Under the pieces are notes generated by a model, which had not been told where the DNA came from, did not search any database, and worked only from the letters and a program-made list of their open reading frames with translations. A stretch of 64,000 bases of DNA, from the NCBI GenBank assembly GCA_963556695.1, contig CAUWAG010000003.1, positions 434,001-498,000 of the forward strand. Direction: 5' to 3'. The DNA comes from Anthostomella pinea. Taxonomy: Eukaryota > Ascomycota > Sordariomycetes > Xylariales > Xylariaceae. Of this stretch, positions 54,834 through 64,000 are shown one piece after another (the stretch's first letter is position 1; each line of letters opens with the position of its first letter). Position numbers and translations under genes: made by a program.

Positions 54834-56944
54834 ACGGCGGGGGCATGAAGTTGGGACAGCCCCCAAGTTGGGACAGCTTCCACACCAAAAGGCCACACTT
54901 GCACCCACCCACATCACTATCAAGAATGAAGCTGTAAATACTATAAATAATGCATTCGAATCTTCTTTTTTTGGTGTTTCTTCCAGTGCAGAATTCATTA
55001 GGTACGCTGCAGCGGGATGGGCCGTGGTGGGGGTCGGAAGTTAGCACTCCCAGGCCTAGAACTGAGGGGTCCCGGCTCCCGTGCCCCTATCCCCTCCAAT
55101 CCAGCAGAAGTTTTGTATTTTTTTCTGTTTTTTTCCCTGTAAATATTATAGGCTTTAATACGTTGAAATGCCTCTTTCATACACTCCCGAAGACCTCACC
55201 AAGGCAATTGCCGCTGTGAACGATGACGAACTGTTTCTTCGCAAGGCCTCCCAACGCTATGGAGTGCCAAAATCAACCCTCTCTCGCAAGGTCGAAGGCA
55301 CCACGATGACCCAAACGCAGTCATATCGTAAGGGCGCTCACATTAAGCAGAAATTGAGCCCTAAAAAAGAAATAAAGGTGGTTTTATGGATCCTTTATCA
55401 AGCGAAGGCAGGCCATGTGCCAACTCATGGCAATATGAAGTACATTATTAAGAGGATCCTAAAATCCCAGGGAAAATTGGATCACTTAGGGGGTTATTGC
55501 ATGCGAAACTTCATCCGGAGGCACCCAGAGATCAAGACCAAGATGGGAAGAAAACTTGACTACAAACGTATCAATGCTACCACTCCCAACAACATCAATG
55601 GTTTCTATGACCATTATGAGGATTTTGCCTTCATCAAATCTGGAAACTGGGTAAATGTCAGTAAGTATGGTATTATGCAGGGTCGGCAGTACGTGAATTG
55701 CCCAATCCAAGTGGTTTTCGGACTGCTGACCGGGAGATTATAGGTCTGATGGCCTTGTAATAGGTAGTTCTGGCTCAAAAGGGGCCAACGTTAAGTCCAA
55801 CGACGACCGCACGTGGACTACAGTGGTGCTGCTCAGATGAATTCATGTATATGTGCTATATAAACAACGTTTATCTGAGCTTTTTTCCTGCCCATACGGT
55901 AGGTTACATGCTAATTAATAGTTATTTCGCTGACAGAGGTAGTCTCATATCTTCCAGCCCCTGGATTTGATTGTGTTCTTTGTGGTGAAAGCCGCCTACT
56001 GCCGCCTCATTAACCAGCTCGGTCAGTTAAACGATTCCGCTCCTAATTGCAAAATACGGTTCCTTAGTTGATTGGCTAAGGCCCGCGAAGAAGCCACGGA
56101 GGCTATCGTGCGTTCGGGATGGCATACTGCCGGTCTTTGGCCTATAAACCGACAAAAGACCCTCACGAACGAGCATATGGTGAAGGCAGCAGAGATCCAA
56201 GCAGCAGCAGCTGCTATAACGAACCCCTGGACCACCCCTAAGGCACTAGAAACCCCTAAATCAGGGCAGGATATTGCCCTGATGCTATCAGCAGTTGCTG
56301 AGACCCATGAGCAGCGAACAGGAGTCCGCTCGGTTTCAAGAGCGTACAATGAGATGGTGATTGAGCTAGCACTTGCAAAGGAGCTGCTGGAGGCAAAAAA
56401 TGCCAAAATTAAGCACCTATAACCAAAAAAAGCACCATAAGGCCCCTCAAGAAGAGCCATACAAATGGTTATAAAAGATTAGAGACGTTGCTACTGAGCA
56501 AATTGAGCATACGGAGGCCGCACGAGCTGCTATAAAGCAGCGGGAAGAGAAACAACGAATTTTGAGTAAATCATAGAACTTGTATACTGATAAATCAGAG
56601 AGACCTCTCTCTAAGGACTCTGAGGAGTCAGATTCAGAATATTTAAAGGAATTAGAGCCCCCTGAGGATAAAGGGGTTGCTGTTGACAAAGAGGGTGATG
56701 GCACGGATGAGGAGTCCGACGAGCCTATTTTGGTGCGATCTTCACGCCGCGCGATCCGCCAGCCAGCGCGCTACCGCGTGAACAACTAATATTACTGAGA
56801 ACACGAAGAAAAGGCGGTTCTAACTCATTTATTATATAATTTATAGCTTCAATACAGATGGACTTATCTGGGGGTGCAACTGTGGCTTTTTGGTGAGGAA
56901 ACTGTCCCAACTTGGGGGCTGTCTCAACTTCATGCCCCCGCCGT
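54834..56944 (+). mobile_element. Pogo-type DNA transposon with deleted catalytic core
   Basis: 2111 bp flanked by TA (54832-54833 and 56945-56946). The terminal inverted repeats extend for about 76 bp with roughly ten mismatches. They start ACGGCGGGGGCATGAAGTTG and contain two direct copies of AAGTTGGGACAG separated by CCCCC. Both ends are nearly perfect over the outer 45 bp, suggesting recent mobility. The transposase inside is incomplete (next entry), so this copy must be moved in trans. Confidence 0.92.
55168..56789 (+). pseudogene. Internally deleted pogo-type transposase
   Basis: The first open part (55168-55743) encodes a Psq-type helix-turn-helix (LFLRKASQRYGVPKSTLSRK), a CENP-B-like DNA-binding domain (YCMRNFIRRHPEIKTKMGRK) and the start of the DDE region (NVSKYGIMQG). 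It then breaks frame. GSKGANVKSNDDRTWTTVV follows in another frame and stops at about 55838. The middle of the DDE domain, with its catalytic aspartates, is missing. Coding similarity resumes at about 55945 with the post-catalytic HIFQPLDLIVF segment, a helical C-terminal region (56072-56422) and an acidic tail ending SSRRAIRQPARYRVNN. The DNA-binding part could still be translated and bind the ends (inference). Confidence 0.85.
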
Positions 56945-57210
56945 TATCTTCCCTTACTACCTACCCTGGCCAGCTTCATCTCGGAAACACCCTCTGTGGT
57001 CTTAGTGGGGTGGTCCTTGAAGGACTGTGCCGTGATGACGCCCGAAGACTCTGCGAATGACTGCTGCTCGCAAGTACCCTAAGCCATAAGAACCTTCCGA
57101 AGCTGATGATTGACACAGTGGCTCCTATCAGCAGACTCTTTCCTCGTTCCTGGCGCTCAAACGGGCACCGGCCTCATCAACAGCGCTCTAAATGATTGCC
57201 GATTTCTACC

Positions 57211-57599
57211 ATGTCGAACTCGACCGCTCCTTACTATCCGCTGGCTCTGGTTACCCACCAAATCGAAGAATCTGAGCCTCTGCGGTGGTTAGCTCTTATA
57301 ACCCAAGACGCTGTCTGGACCCCTCGATCGATCCACTGGTCCGTAGATATAATTCCTCAAGACCCGTCCACGCCGAGGACCAGCACTGATGACATCGTGA
57401 CCCTGTTCAGCATACTGGTCTGTGTGCCGGAGATGAAATTTCCAAGCTCGAAGTTCCCGAAGAGCGGCGACTGGCAGCCTCTTGGGAGTGGAATTGATGG
57501 AGCTTGCGGCCGTAGCCCACTACTCAGGGGTAAGTACCAGTCACATGCTGTTGTCACGGGGCCCATTAACTCATCATTGACTTATAGGCATCGAATAAA
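57211..57599 (+). CDS. Short hypothetical protein, low confidence
   Basis: ATG at 57211 opens MSNSTAPYYPLALVTHQIEE. With an intron GTAAGT (57530) to TTATAG (57587) the protein is 108-109 aa; unspliced, the frame continues to 57984 (257 aa). Neither form shows a domain I recognise. It lies just right of the pogo-type element, next to ankyrin-like debris, and may itself be a fragment. Confidence 0.35.
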
Positions 57600-57639
57600 G
57601 TCAATTCATTTTGAAATGAGCACGTCAAGCCTTCCCACA

Positions 57640-59007
57640 CCACCTCTATCTGGAACTGAGCTCCAGTGGCTCGTTTCTTATGCCGACGACGGCAACCCGA
57701 GCACATTTACCCCTATCACCAACCTTTGCGTCGAGCTACACTCACGGTTGTGCTCATCGCCCTTACTCTTGTTGCGCCTCAGAGACACGCGCGCAGGTTC
57801 TGCCCATGACGCACGCATTCTATTGGCAAAGGAGTTTCGTCAACTGGAGTCACTGCGAGGGCACCCCGTTGCCATCGGGGACGGCCTTCAAGCACATTGC
57901 GAAGGTGCTTCTCAGAGCCGGCGCAAGTCTCGATGGGGTTCATTCTCAGACGATCATAGCACTGGATCGCACTATGCCGTGTGATAGCACATCTCTTCCA
58001 ATAAACTTTGTCTGCTACGCTGGTCGCTCGATACCCAGTTTGGTCGGGATGGTCGAGTTGCTGCCCACGCATGGAGCCGCATATTATCAGACGGCAATAT
58101 CGAGGCCGTCACCTATGGCATGGTGTCTTCCTTCCTCGCTTCACGGATGTTGAAGGCGCGACGTCCTCGTCTACCGCCATCTCAGCATTCCACATACTCG
58201 TGGGAGAAGCGTGGGTAATCTCCTTGCACGTCTTAGAGATGAGTATATAGCCAAAGAACGATTGGCGTTGAACGAGACTGACTCTTTTGTCGTATAGGTT
58301 TGGATTTGTCGTATTGGAGCCCCTCTGATGTAACGCATCGCGGTCCCTGTTCATCCCCCCATCACCAAAAGACCATGTCCAGGCTAAACACATCATGAGG
58401 CGCGAAGCTGGACGAGATCAGAACTCTTTCTTTGAGAGTCTGGGCCTAGGAAAGTAGGGATGGGCAGTAATCATGCGCGGTTCCAGCCGCCCGACGAAGC
58501 CTGTCTCATAGCATGGATATGCCTACTGATCAGCAGAATCGTATTCTTGAACATCTACAATTGTGTTTAGAGCTGAACTGACAGGCCGGATGTTCGCTGT
58601 CTGTTACACGATGACTTGTGGCCAAACCATAAGCCGCATATGGGCTACTCTTGCACTCCGATACCAAGCTTGCGAGAATCCGCAGGAGAGATTGAAACCC
58701 TAGAAAGCGTAGAACTATACGGGTTACATCACTCAACTAACGTCGCCATACGCAGAAGCCGACCAAGGCAGTCTCTGCCTGAGTTAAGGTCAGCGAACTT
58801 CCACAGGCCGCCAAGGGCCAGTTGTCTCGCTGTAGCCTTAGGGTCACAGCGGACTGTTCCATCAGTGTTGCGCTCTTCCAATGCGACTCGGCTACAATCG
58901 AGTGTCATTATGCAGGTAGAATTCGATGCAATGTGACCAGCAGACATAGACAAGTGGCCTAGAGGCTGGGGTTTGGCGATATTGGGATGTCCAATTGTCG
59001 CAAGCAC
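57640..59007. pseudogene. Ankyrin-like gene debris
   Basis: One plus-strand frame shows AFKHIAKVLLRAGASLDG (about 57880-57935). A minus-strand frame (58729-59007) shows NTDGTVRCDPKATARQLALG. Both are ankyrin-like segments without a surrounding intact gene. Probably remnants of further members of the F-box-ankyrin cluster. Confidence 0.35.
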
Positions 59008-61561
59008 GACTTCGACTAAAGTGCAATTGGCAGGCGTTGAATATGACCAAGTGTGACAATCAGGCCTGCAGCTACGCTGGCCAGGGCTGATGGGATGAAA
59101 TATCTAGATTCAACGATATCTAAGGAAGAAGAGGCAATGTCGGAAGAGAAAGGGGAAGCTAGGGATATATATGTACATAAATATGTGGAGGTATTATGTA
59201 ATACCGTAACACCAAGTCTGGCAGGTCTTATCCATGGAGTTTCGCAGAGGCTTTGAGTTACTGTTCACTTGCCGAGTCTAGCAGGATATGTGGCCATGTG
59301 GCCCTCTGATGGAACATTCGAGAAGTTCTATGTGGTATATTCCGAGTCTCACTTCAATGGATTGGGTATGTGACCCATCACAAGCATTCGCGGGTGCATC
59401 CCCAGACCCCTCAACTGCGTTGCCAACATTCGAGCCGTCCGATATGCTAGATTATGACATACACGCTTCTGGTCAAATGGGTTGATCACGACATGCGGCA
59501 GGCACAGCTGGACGGTGGAAGACTTTTCGGCTTGTAAGCGGTATTTCAGGTGAGGATGAAAGCAGGTCTATGTTTACCTCGGCAACCTAAGAAACACCCC
59601 GGCACAAATTTTTAAGGTTTCCTAGTAAAGCGATGTCTAATATGCTAAGAGAGGGGACGGGGGATACAGGTGGATTTCCGCATTCAAAACTAAAAACGTA
59701 AGCTGGGAAGGGAAGAAAAAAAAAGTTGCGCAAAGGTCTTTCCAAGAGAAGGGGCTGCAGCCCAATGCCCCCAACAACCTGAGCCATCCGGCCGGACTGG
59801 TCAGGTTGTTGGATAATCATTTGGAGTTCATGTTTGGGTCCTTTTATTTACATACATAATACATGTCTACCCTTCCATGTGTAATTGTCACCTGAGCTAT
59901 GCTCATCCGTTCCATCAAACTCGCACCGTACTCATATTGTCATTGTTGGTGCATCCTATTGCGCCCACCGCCCTGCGACAGGGAGTTGTTACTCCGGAAA
60001 CAACCTTCCATCATTTTTCGCGACGAATTCATTCTCAGCTTTTCCATCTACTGCGCCACTCATGCTCTGAAATGCTGAAGAATTTTGTCGGACCAGCTTC
60101 TTCGCTCTTCATGCTTATGACGGGGCGCTTATGCCACGATGAAGAAAACCCCTATTCAGGATATTGTTTAGGTATGGGGTGTATGGAGACTTGTGCTGCT
60201 TCGTTGTAACACTTGCATCCAATGCAATATCTTGCAGATGCACTCTATACCGAAGCTTCGCCTGGTTTGAAGGCAGCCTCATTAATTCCACAGGGCCCTG
60301 CTGTCTTTTACTAAAACCTTCCCAGGCAACTGAATAGGAGAGTCAATAATCCTTTGCCAACGTCGATGAGGGTTTCCACTGCCATATTTTACCAATATGT
60401 ACGTGTCCACACCTGCACGCCATGATCAGGCGTGTGGTATTAAGGCCTCGCGTAGCGAAATGGTAGCAGCGAGTAGCACCCTTACTCCCCCAAAGAATAC
60501 CACGGCCAACCGCGGCGTCTTTGGTGGTCCTATATAAGGATGATGGAGCTTTGGCAAGTGAATCTGCATGACTGTATCAACCAACATGTTCCTGGGTAAA
60601 CATGCCCTGCCAATATGCACCAACATGAATCTTATGCTGGTCCTCACATAGCAGCCATACGAACACACATTTGTGACCAGGGGTTTTGGTGGTATTTCCG
60701 GGAGAAGGTGAGGCTCCTTGTATTTACGCCGAAGCGCCACGGGGACAAGAGCTGCAGACTATTCGGCACCACGAACTTGGAAGTCGTGAGGCTCTGCGGG
60801 TCCTGGCAGGTTGTGTTGAATGGCGCGCAAGCCACCGTGGCGTTCAGGGAGGTGGCAGTGCACCAACAAGGCCAATAGGGCATTTTTAGGCCACTTAGCC
60901 CACAGCAGGATTTTCACACAGACACAGCAACAAGGCTGATTACACCAGAATATATGTTTTCACCCATCTAAAAGCCCGCATGCTCTGTTTGATAGGTTGC
61001 GATACATCATGCAGCATACATCGTCCATGCTTGGCACATAAACACCCGGTCCTCTCCGCACTATCGGCAGGAATGCAGTTGGAGACAACGCAGTCACGTG
61101 ATATATGGCCAGGGCCTATAAAACATCGTGCTTAGCAGCAACGAAGTCTTGGGGTAGTCGAACCCAGTCGACTGAGTCGCGTCCAGTCGACTGAGTCGCG
61201 TCCGGAAAACACCGGCTCCTGTGCCCCCGTGCCCCCTTGGCGCCCATTCATACACCAACGAATGGGATCTTGCCAGCGAAAATCCAGATCAGGAAGATCC
61301 CGTTCCTGACTGAGAAAGTATGTCGCTGTCTACCAACCTGCCGGCATGCAACCCTCCGACCCTCCGAAGGTCTCTCCGTTCCTCCGAACGACTCACGATC
61401 GGGATGCGAGTGACGGGAACTCCCGTGCAGGTGGTCGAAATAGTAAGTTGGCATAAGCAGCTGGGCTGACCGAATATTCCGGGCATAATTCAATACCACT
61501 GCTTATCATGTGTTCAGCCGTTAGTATCATGACATCAAACGAGTTCCTTTGAAGCTGTACG
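59008..61561. other. Gene-poor intergenic stretch, 2.5 kb
   Basis: Short open frames only, none with a recognisable motif. A promoter-like group (CACGTG at about 61096, CTATAAAAC at about 61116) stands before the tandem repeat at 61165 but no gene follows it. Confidence 0.5.
61165..61202 (+). repeat. Perfect 19-bp tandem repeat, two units
   Basis: CAGTCGACTGAGTCGCGTC occurs twice without gap (61165-61183 and 61184-61202). Each unit contains the palindrome CAGTCGACTG. It lies about 50 bp downstream of a TATA-like box. Confidence 0.85.
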
Positions 61562-61751
61562 TGTACCGAAGGCTTTGGGTATTGGGGTTTATTGGCATTG
61601 GCAGAACTATTTTCCTTGAGATCTCTATTCATATGTTGGTTTCCCCGGATTGATCATCGGCGAATCAATCCGGGGAAACCAATTAGATCACCAGAGCTGC
61701 CTGTAAAGTGGTTCTGCCAATAGACCGCAATACCCAAAGCCTTTGGTATAC
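61562..61751. repeat. 190-bp fold-back element with nested hairpin
   Basis: The outer arms of about 41-45 bp (61562-61606 and 61711-61751) share GGCTTTGGGTATTG and TTGGCAGAAC in inverted order. At the centre, TTGGTTTCCCCGGATTGAT (61636-61654) and its exact reverse complement (61664-61682) form a 19-bp stem with a 9-nt loop. No coding capacity; a MITE-type or fold-back transposon. Confidence 0.8.
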
Positions 61752-62551
61752 AAATTACAACAAGGACACTTTTGGCGAATTCCAAATAACACCCGACTCT
61801 GGACTTATCGGGATTAGCATCTTGTTCCCATCGCAAATTACGGCCTGCTGTCAGACGTGCCAGCGTGCGTGAAGTCAGCCCCGGGTGCCTGGCGAGCAGG
61901 GGTGAAGGCCCCCTGCCCCTGGGCACCCTCGGGAAAGAGGATGGTCGTCTGTCTCGGATGCAAATTCGCCGAGAGAATGTATAAGGGGTGCACAAAGAGG
62001 CATGGAATGTGACTTATGCAGCTCTCATCACCAACACCTGCATCGCCGCAGCGAATTCCGCTCCCACTGAGCAAATTGTCGCAATCGTAAGCACTGAAGA
62101 TCACAGCTGGGAGCCGAACTCGCGCGCTTACCTTCCCCTCGGCTTTGGCGTCAGCCCTTGCCAATACTACCTACCCAAGTAGAAGTTGAGTAGAGTTGTG
62201 CGCAGTGGTGCGCCGGAAACGGGATGTTCGGTTCTGACATGGGTGTTGGTTGACTAATTTCTTCCCGCTCGTTTGATAAAGAGCTTCGATGCCTTTTGGT
62301 AGCTTGTCGCGTGTCCAGACAGCTTTCGCGTCTACCTCCCATCTTAGCGACTAGCATTTGCTGTACCCTAGTCTAGATCCTGAGTCCCAGTTGAGTAGAG
62401 ACCACTCGAACCGAGAGCGCGCCCTCCAGAAGGCCAAGCACAGGTTAGTAGGTGTGTCTTTTCCGCACCTGAGAGCTTCAACTGCAGCTTCAAACACCTG
62501 CCGACTCTGAGCTATAGCTAAACGGATACCAGGACATAGCTACCGCCGCAG
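61752..62551. other. Intergenic, promoter of the MFS transporter
   Basis: No gene recognised. One minus-strand frame crossing the fold-back element has no domain. Confidence 0.5.
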
Positions 62552-64000
62552 ATGGCGTCGAGTACAGCCTCCTCGACAATGGCTGAGACACGCAACGATA
62601 GCGCGCGAGAGGCAGACGCGGGGTTGGAACTGCGGCGGAAGACGAGCCAAGCCGTAGACGAAGGCCACGATGCGGACATCCCCTCAAGCCAGGGCTACGT
62701 ATTGAACGAGGCAGGCGAACTGAAGAGGCTCCAATCCATAGCGGATCTGAGGAAGAAGACCAGTGCGACAAAGGACAGCAGCCCAGATCGAGACGTGGAG
62801 AAGGGCGACGTGCCCCAAGAGGGCGTTGACGGGAACGCCGAACACACGGACGACGAGACGGACCCCAATGTTGTCTGGTGGGACGGGCCCGACGACCCGG
62901 AGAATCCATACAACTGGCCTTTGTGGCGGAAGCTGGTCAACTGCGGACTCATCAGCACCATGACTTTCATCTCGCCACTTGCTTCATGTGCGTATAGCGG
63001 ATCCTTGGCCCACGAACAGCCGGCAGTGTACTGACCCTCTCGTAGCTATATTTGCGCCTGGCGTTCCCCAAGTGGTCATGGAGTTCCACTCCACATCCCT
63101 AGAGATCGCCACCTTCGTCGTCTCGGTCTACCTCCTGGGCTTTGCGGCAGGCCCCATACTCATAGCGCCCCTTTCCGAGATCTACGGCCGGGTCATCGTC
63201 TACCACGTCTGCAATGTCGGGTTCGTGGCATTTGCCGTCGGTTGCGCACTTGCTCCAAGTCTAAACTCGCTCATCGCGTTTCGATTCCTCTTCGGCATCT
63301 TCGGATCCGCCCCTCTCACGAACGGCGGTGGGACTATCGCCGACATGATCGCACAGGAGAAACGAGGCGCCGCGCTGGCAGCATACAGTATCGGCCCACT
63401 TCTTGGACCTGTGATCGGACCCGTGGCAGGGGGGTTCCTGTCTGATGCTGAAGGTTGGAGATGGACGTTCTGGCTACTCGCCATCGCAGGGGGGCTCGTC
63501 TCGATCGTCGAGCTCTTCGCACTCAAGGAAAGCTATGCGCCGGTCATCATACAGAGAAAGGTGGCGCGACTACGCAAGGAGACTGGGAACGATTTGCTGC
63601 GCTCGAAACTCGACATCGGCTTGTCGCCAGGGGACTACTTCAAGCGTGCAGTCATCCGACCCATCAAGATGATCTTCAAATCTCCAATCGTTGCGATCAT
63701 GTCTCTGTACACTGCAGTCACGTATGGCTACCTGTATGTCATGTTCACGACCATGACCGAGGTATTCGAAGAGACATACGGCTTTAACACCAGTACCGTC
63801 GGACTATCCTTTCTCGGTTTGGGAGTCGGGAGTTTGATTGGCATTGGCCTCTACAGTTCAACCTCGGACAAGTACATCAGGAGAAAGGCTGCCGAGGCCG
63901 ACAGGGCAGCTGAAGCAAGTGGCAGTGCCAAGACGGGTATGAAGCCAGAATACCGGCTGCCAATGCTACCGCTCGGGGCAGCGTTGATCCCAGCGGGACT
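62552..64000 (+). CDS. MFS transporter, DHA1 (drug/polyamine:H+ antiporter) type, cut at right edge
   Basis: Exon 1 is 62552-62987, then a 58-bp intron (GTGCGT...CGTAG). Exon 2 starts at 63046 and is open to the window end; about 463 residues are visible. A hydrophilic N-terminus of about 120 residues leads to DPENPYNWPLWRKLV, the standard entry to TM1 in fungal DHA1 proteins. Motifs include GFAAGPILIAPLSEIYGR (motif A-like), RFLFGIFGSAPLTNGGGTIAD and GPLLGPVIGPVAGGFL (motif C of antiporters). A cytosolic central loop with YFKRAVIRPIKMIF precedes the second helix bundle. Plasma-membrane export of drugs, polyamines or secondary metabolites is likely; the substrate cannot be read. No biosynthetic cluster is visible beside it in this window. 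Confidence 0.9.

Noticed and set aside
1..64000. CRISPR arrays, bacterial operons, riboswitches, rRNA genes
   Set aside because: Nothing of the kind seen; gene structure is eukaryotic throughout.
62552..64000. Secondary-metabolite gene cluster around the MFS transporter
   Set aside because: No polyketide synthase, NRPS, terpene synthase or tailoring enzyme is visible nearby; the window ends inside the transporter.

Overview
This is nuclear DNA of a filamentous ascomycete (Pezizomycotina). The evidence is: short 5' GT...AG introns of about 56-190 bp with CTGAC-type branch points; fungal-only families (2EXR, AA9 LPMO, mitofissin/Atg44, fungal Sulfotransfer_4, F-box-ankyrin proteins); pogo/Fot1-like transposons; and AT-rich islands whose transposon copies differ mainly by C-to-T/G-to-A changes, as expected from repeat-induced point mutation (RIP). 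The class cannot be fixed from sequence reading alone. All exon structures below are read by eye from splice signals and reading frame.

Layout. 0-1.2 kb: an apparently intact Fot1/pogo-type transposase (minus strand) running off the left edge. 2.5-3.8 kb: a 2EXR gene behind a tandemly duplicated promoter block. 5.5-7.1 kb: an AA9 lytic polysaccharide monooxygenase with two in-frame stops, convergent with a small secreted protein. 8.3-12.6 kb: a Cys-rich small protein and the elongation factor Spt5. 15.2-15.8 kb: a 180-aa unknown protein. 15.9-23.2 kb: a gene-free AT-rich island holding a RIP-mutated transposon copy, a 3' transposon fragment, a solo LTR and an inverted pair of about 205-bp repeats. 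24.3-26.3 kb: a DCAF7-like WD40 protein. 27.6-31.4 kb: a damaged sulfotransferase, pantetheine-phosphate adenylyltransferase and an SDR. 32-34.2 kb: a decayed region with a broken RING-finger gene. 35.6-37.3 kb: pyruvate kinase. 38.7-42.4 kb: mitofissin (Atg44) with a 6-nt first coding exon, then a coiled-coil protein that resembles Atg28-type proteins. 43.6-46.3 kb: a type II membrane protein and a GPI-anchored protein. 46.9-54.0 kb: three F-box-ankyrin genes. 54.8-56.9 kb: a pogo-type element with long inverted ends whose catalytic core is deleted. 57-62 kb: gene remnants and fold-back repeats. 62.6 kb to the right edge: a DHA1-type MFS transporter, cut by the window.

The strongest non-gene signal is a family of eight MITE-like elements of about 180-220 bp. 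They share TACACTGAACCCTCATAAGT-type inverted ends and lie at 4.6, 14.7, 23.3, 34.8, 46.4, 48.8, 52.4 and 54.5 kb. Four of them bracket the F-box-ankyrin cluster. A 20-bp joined pair of the same tips sits inside a multi-hairpin sequence at 15.9-16.05 kb.

The housekeeping genes (Spt5, DCAF7-like, PPAT, pyruvate kinase, Atg44) look intact. The accessory genes (AA9, sulfotransferase, RING, one F-box-ankyrin gene) carry stops or frameshifts. The window therefore looks like core gene blocks alternating with a repeat-rich, decaying accessory compartment.
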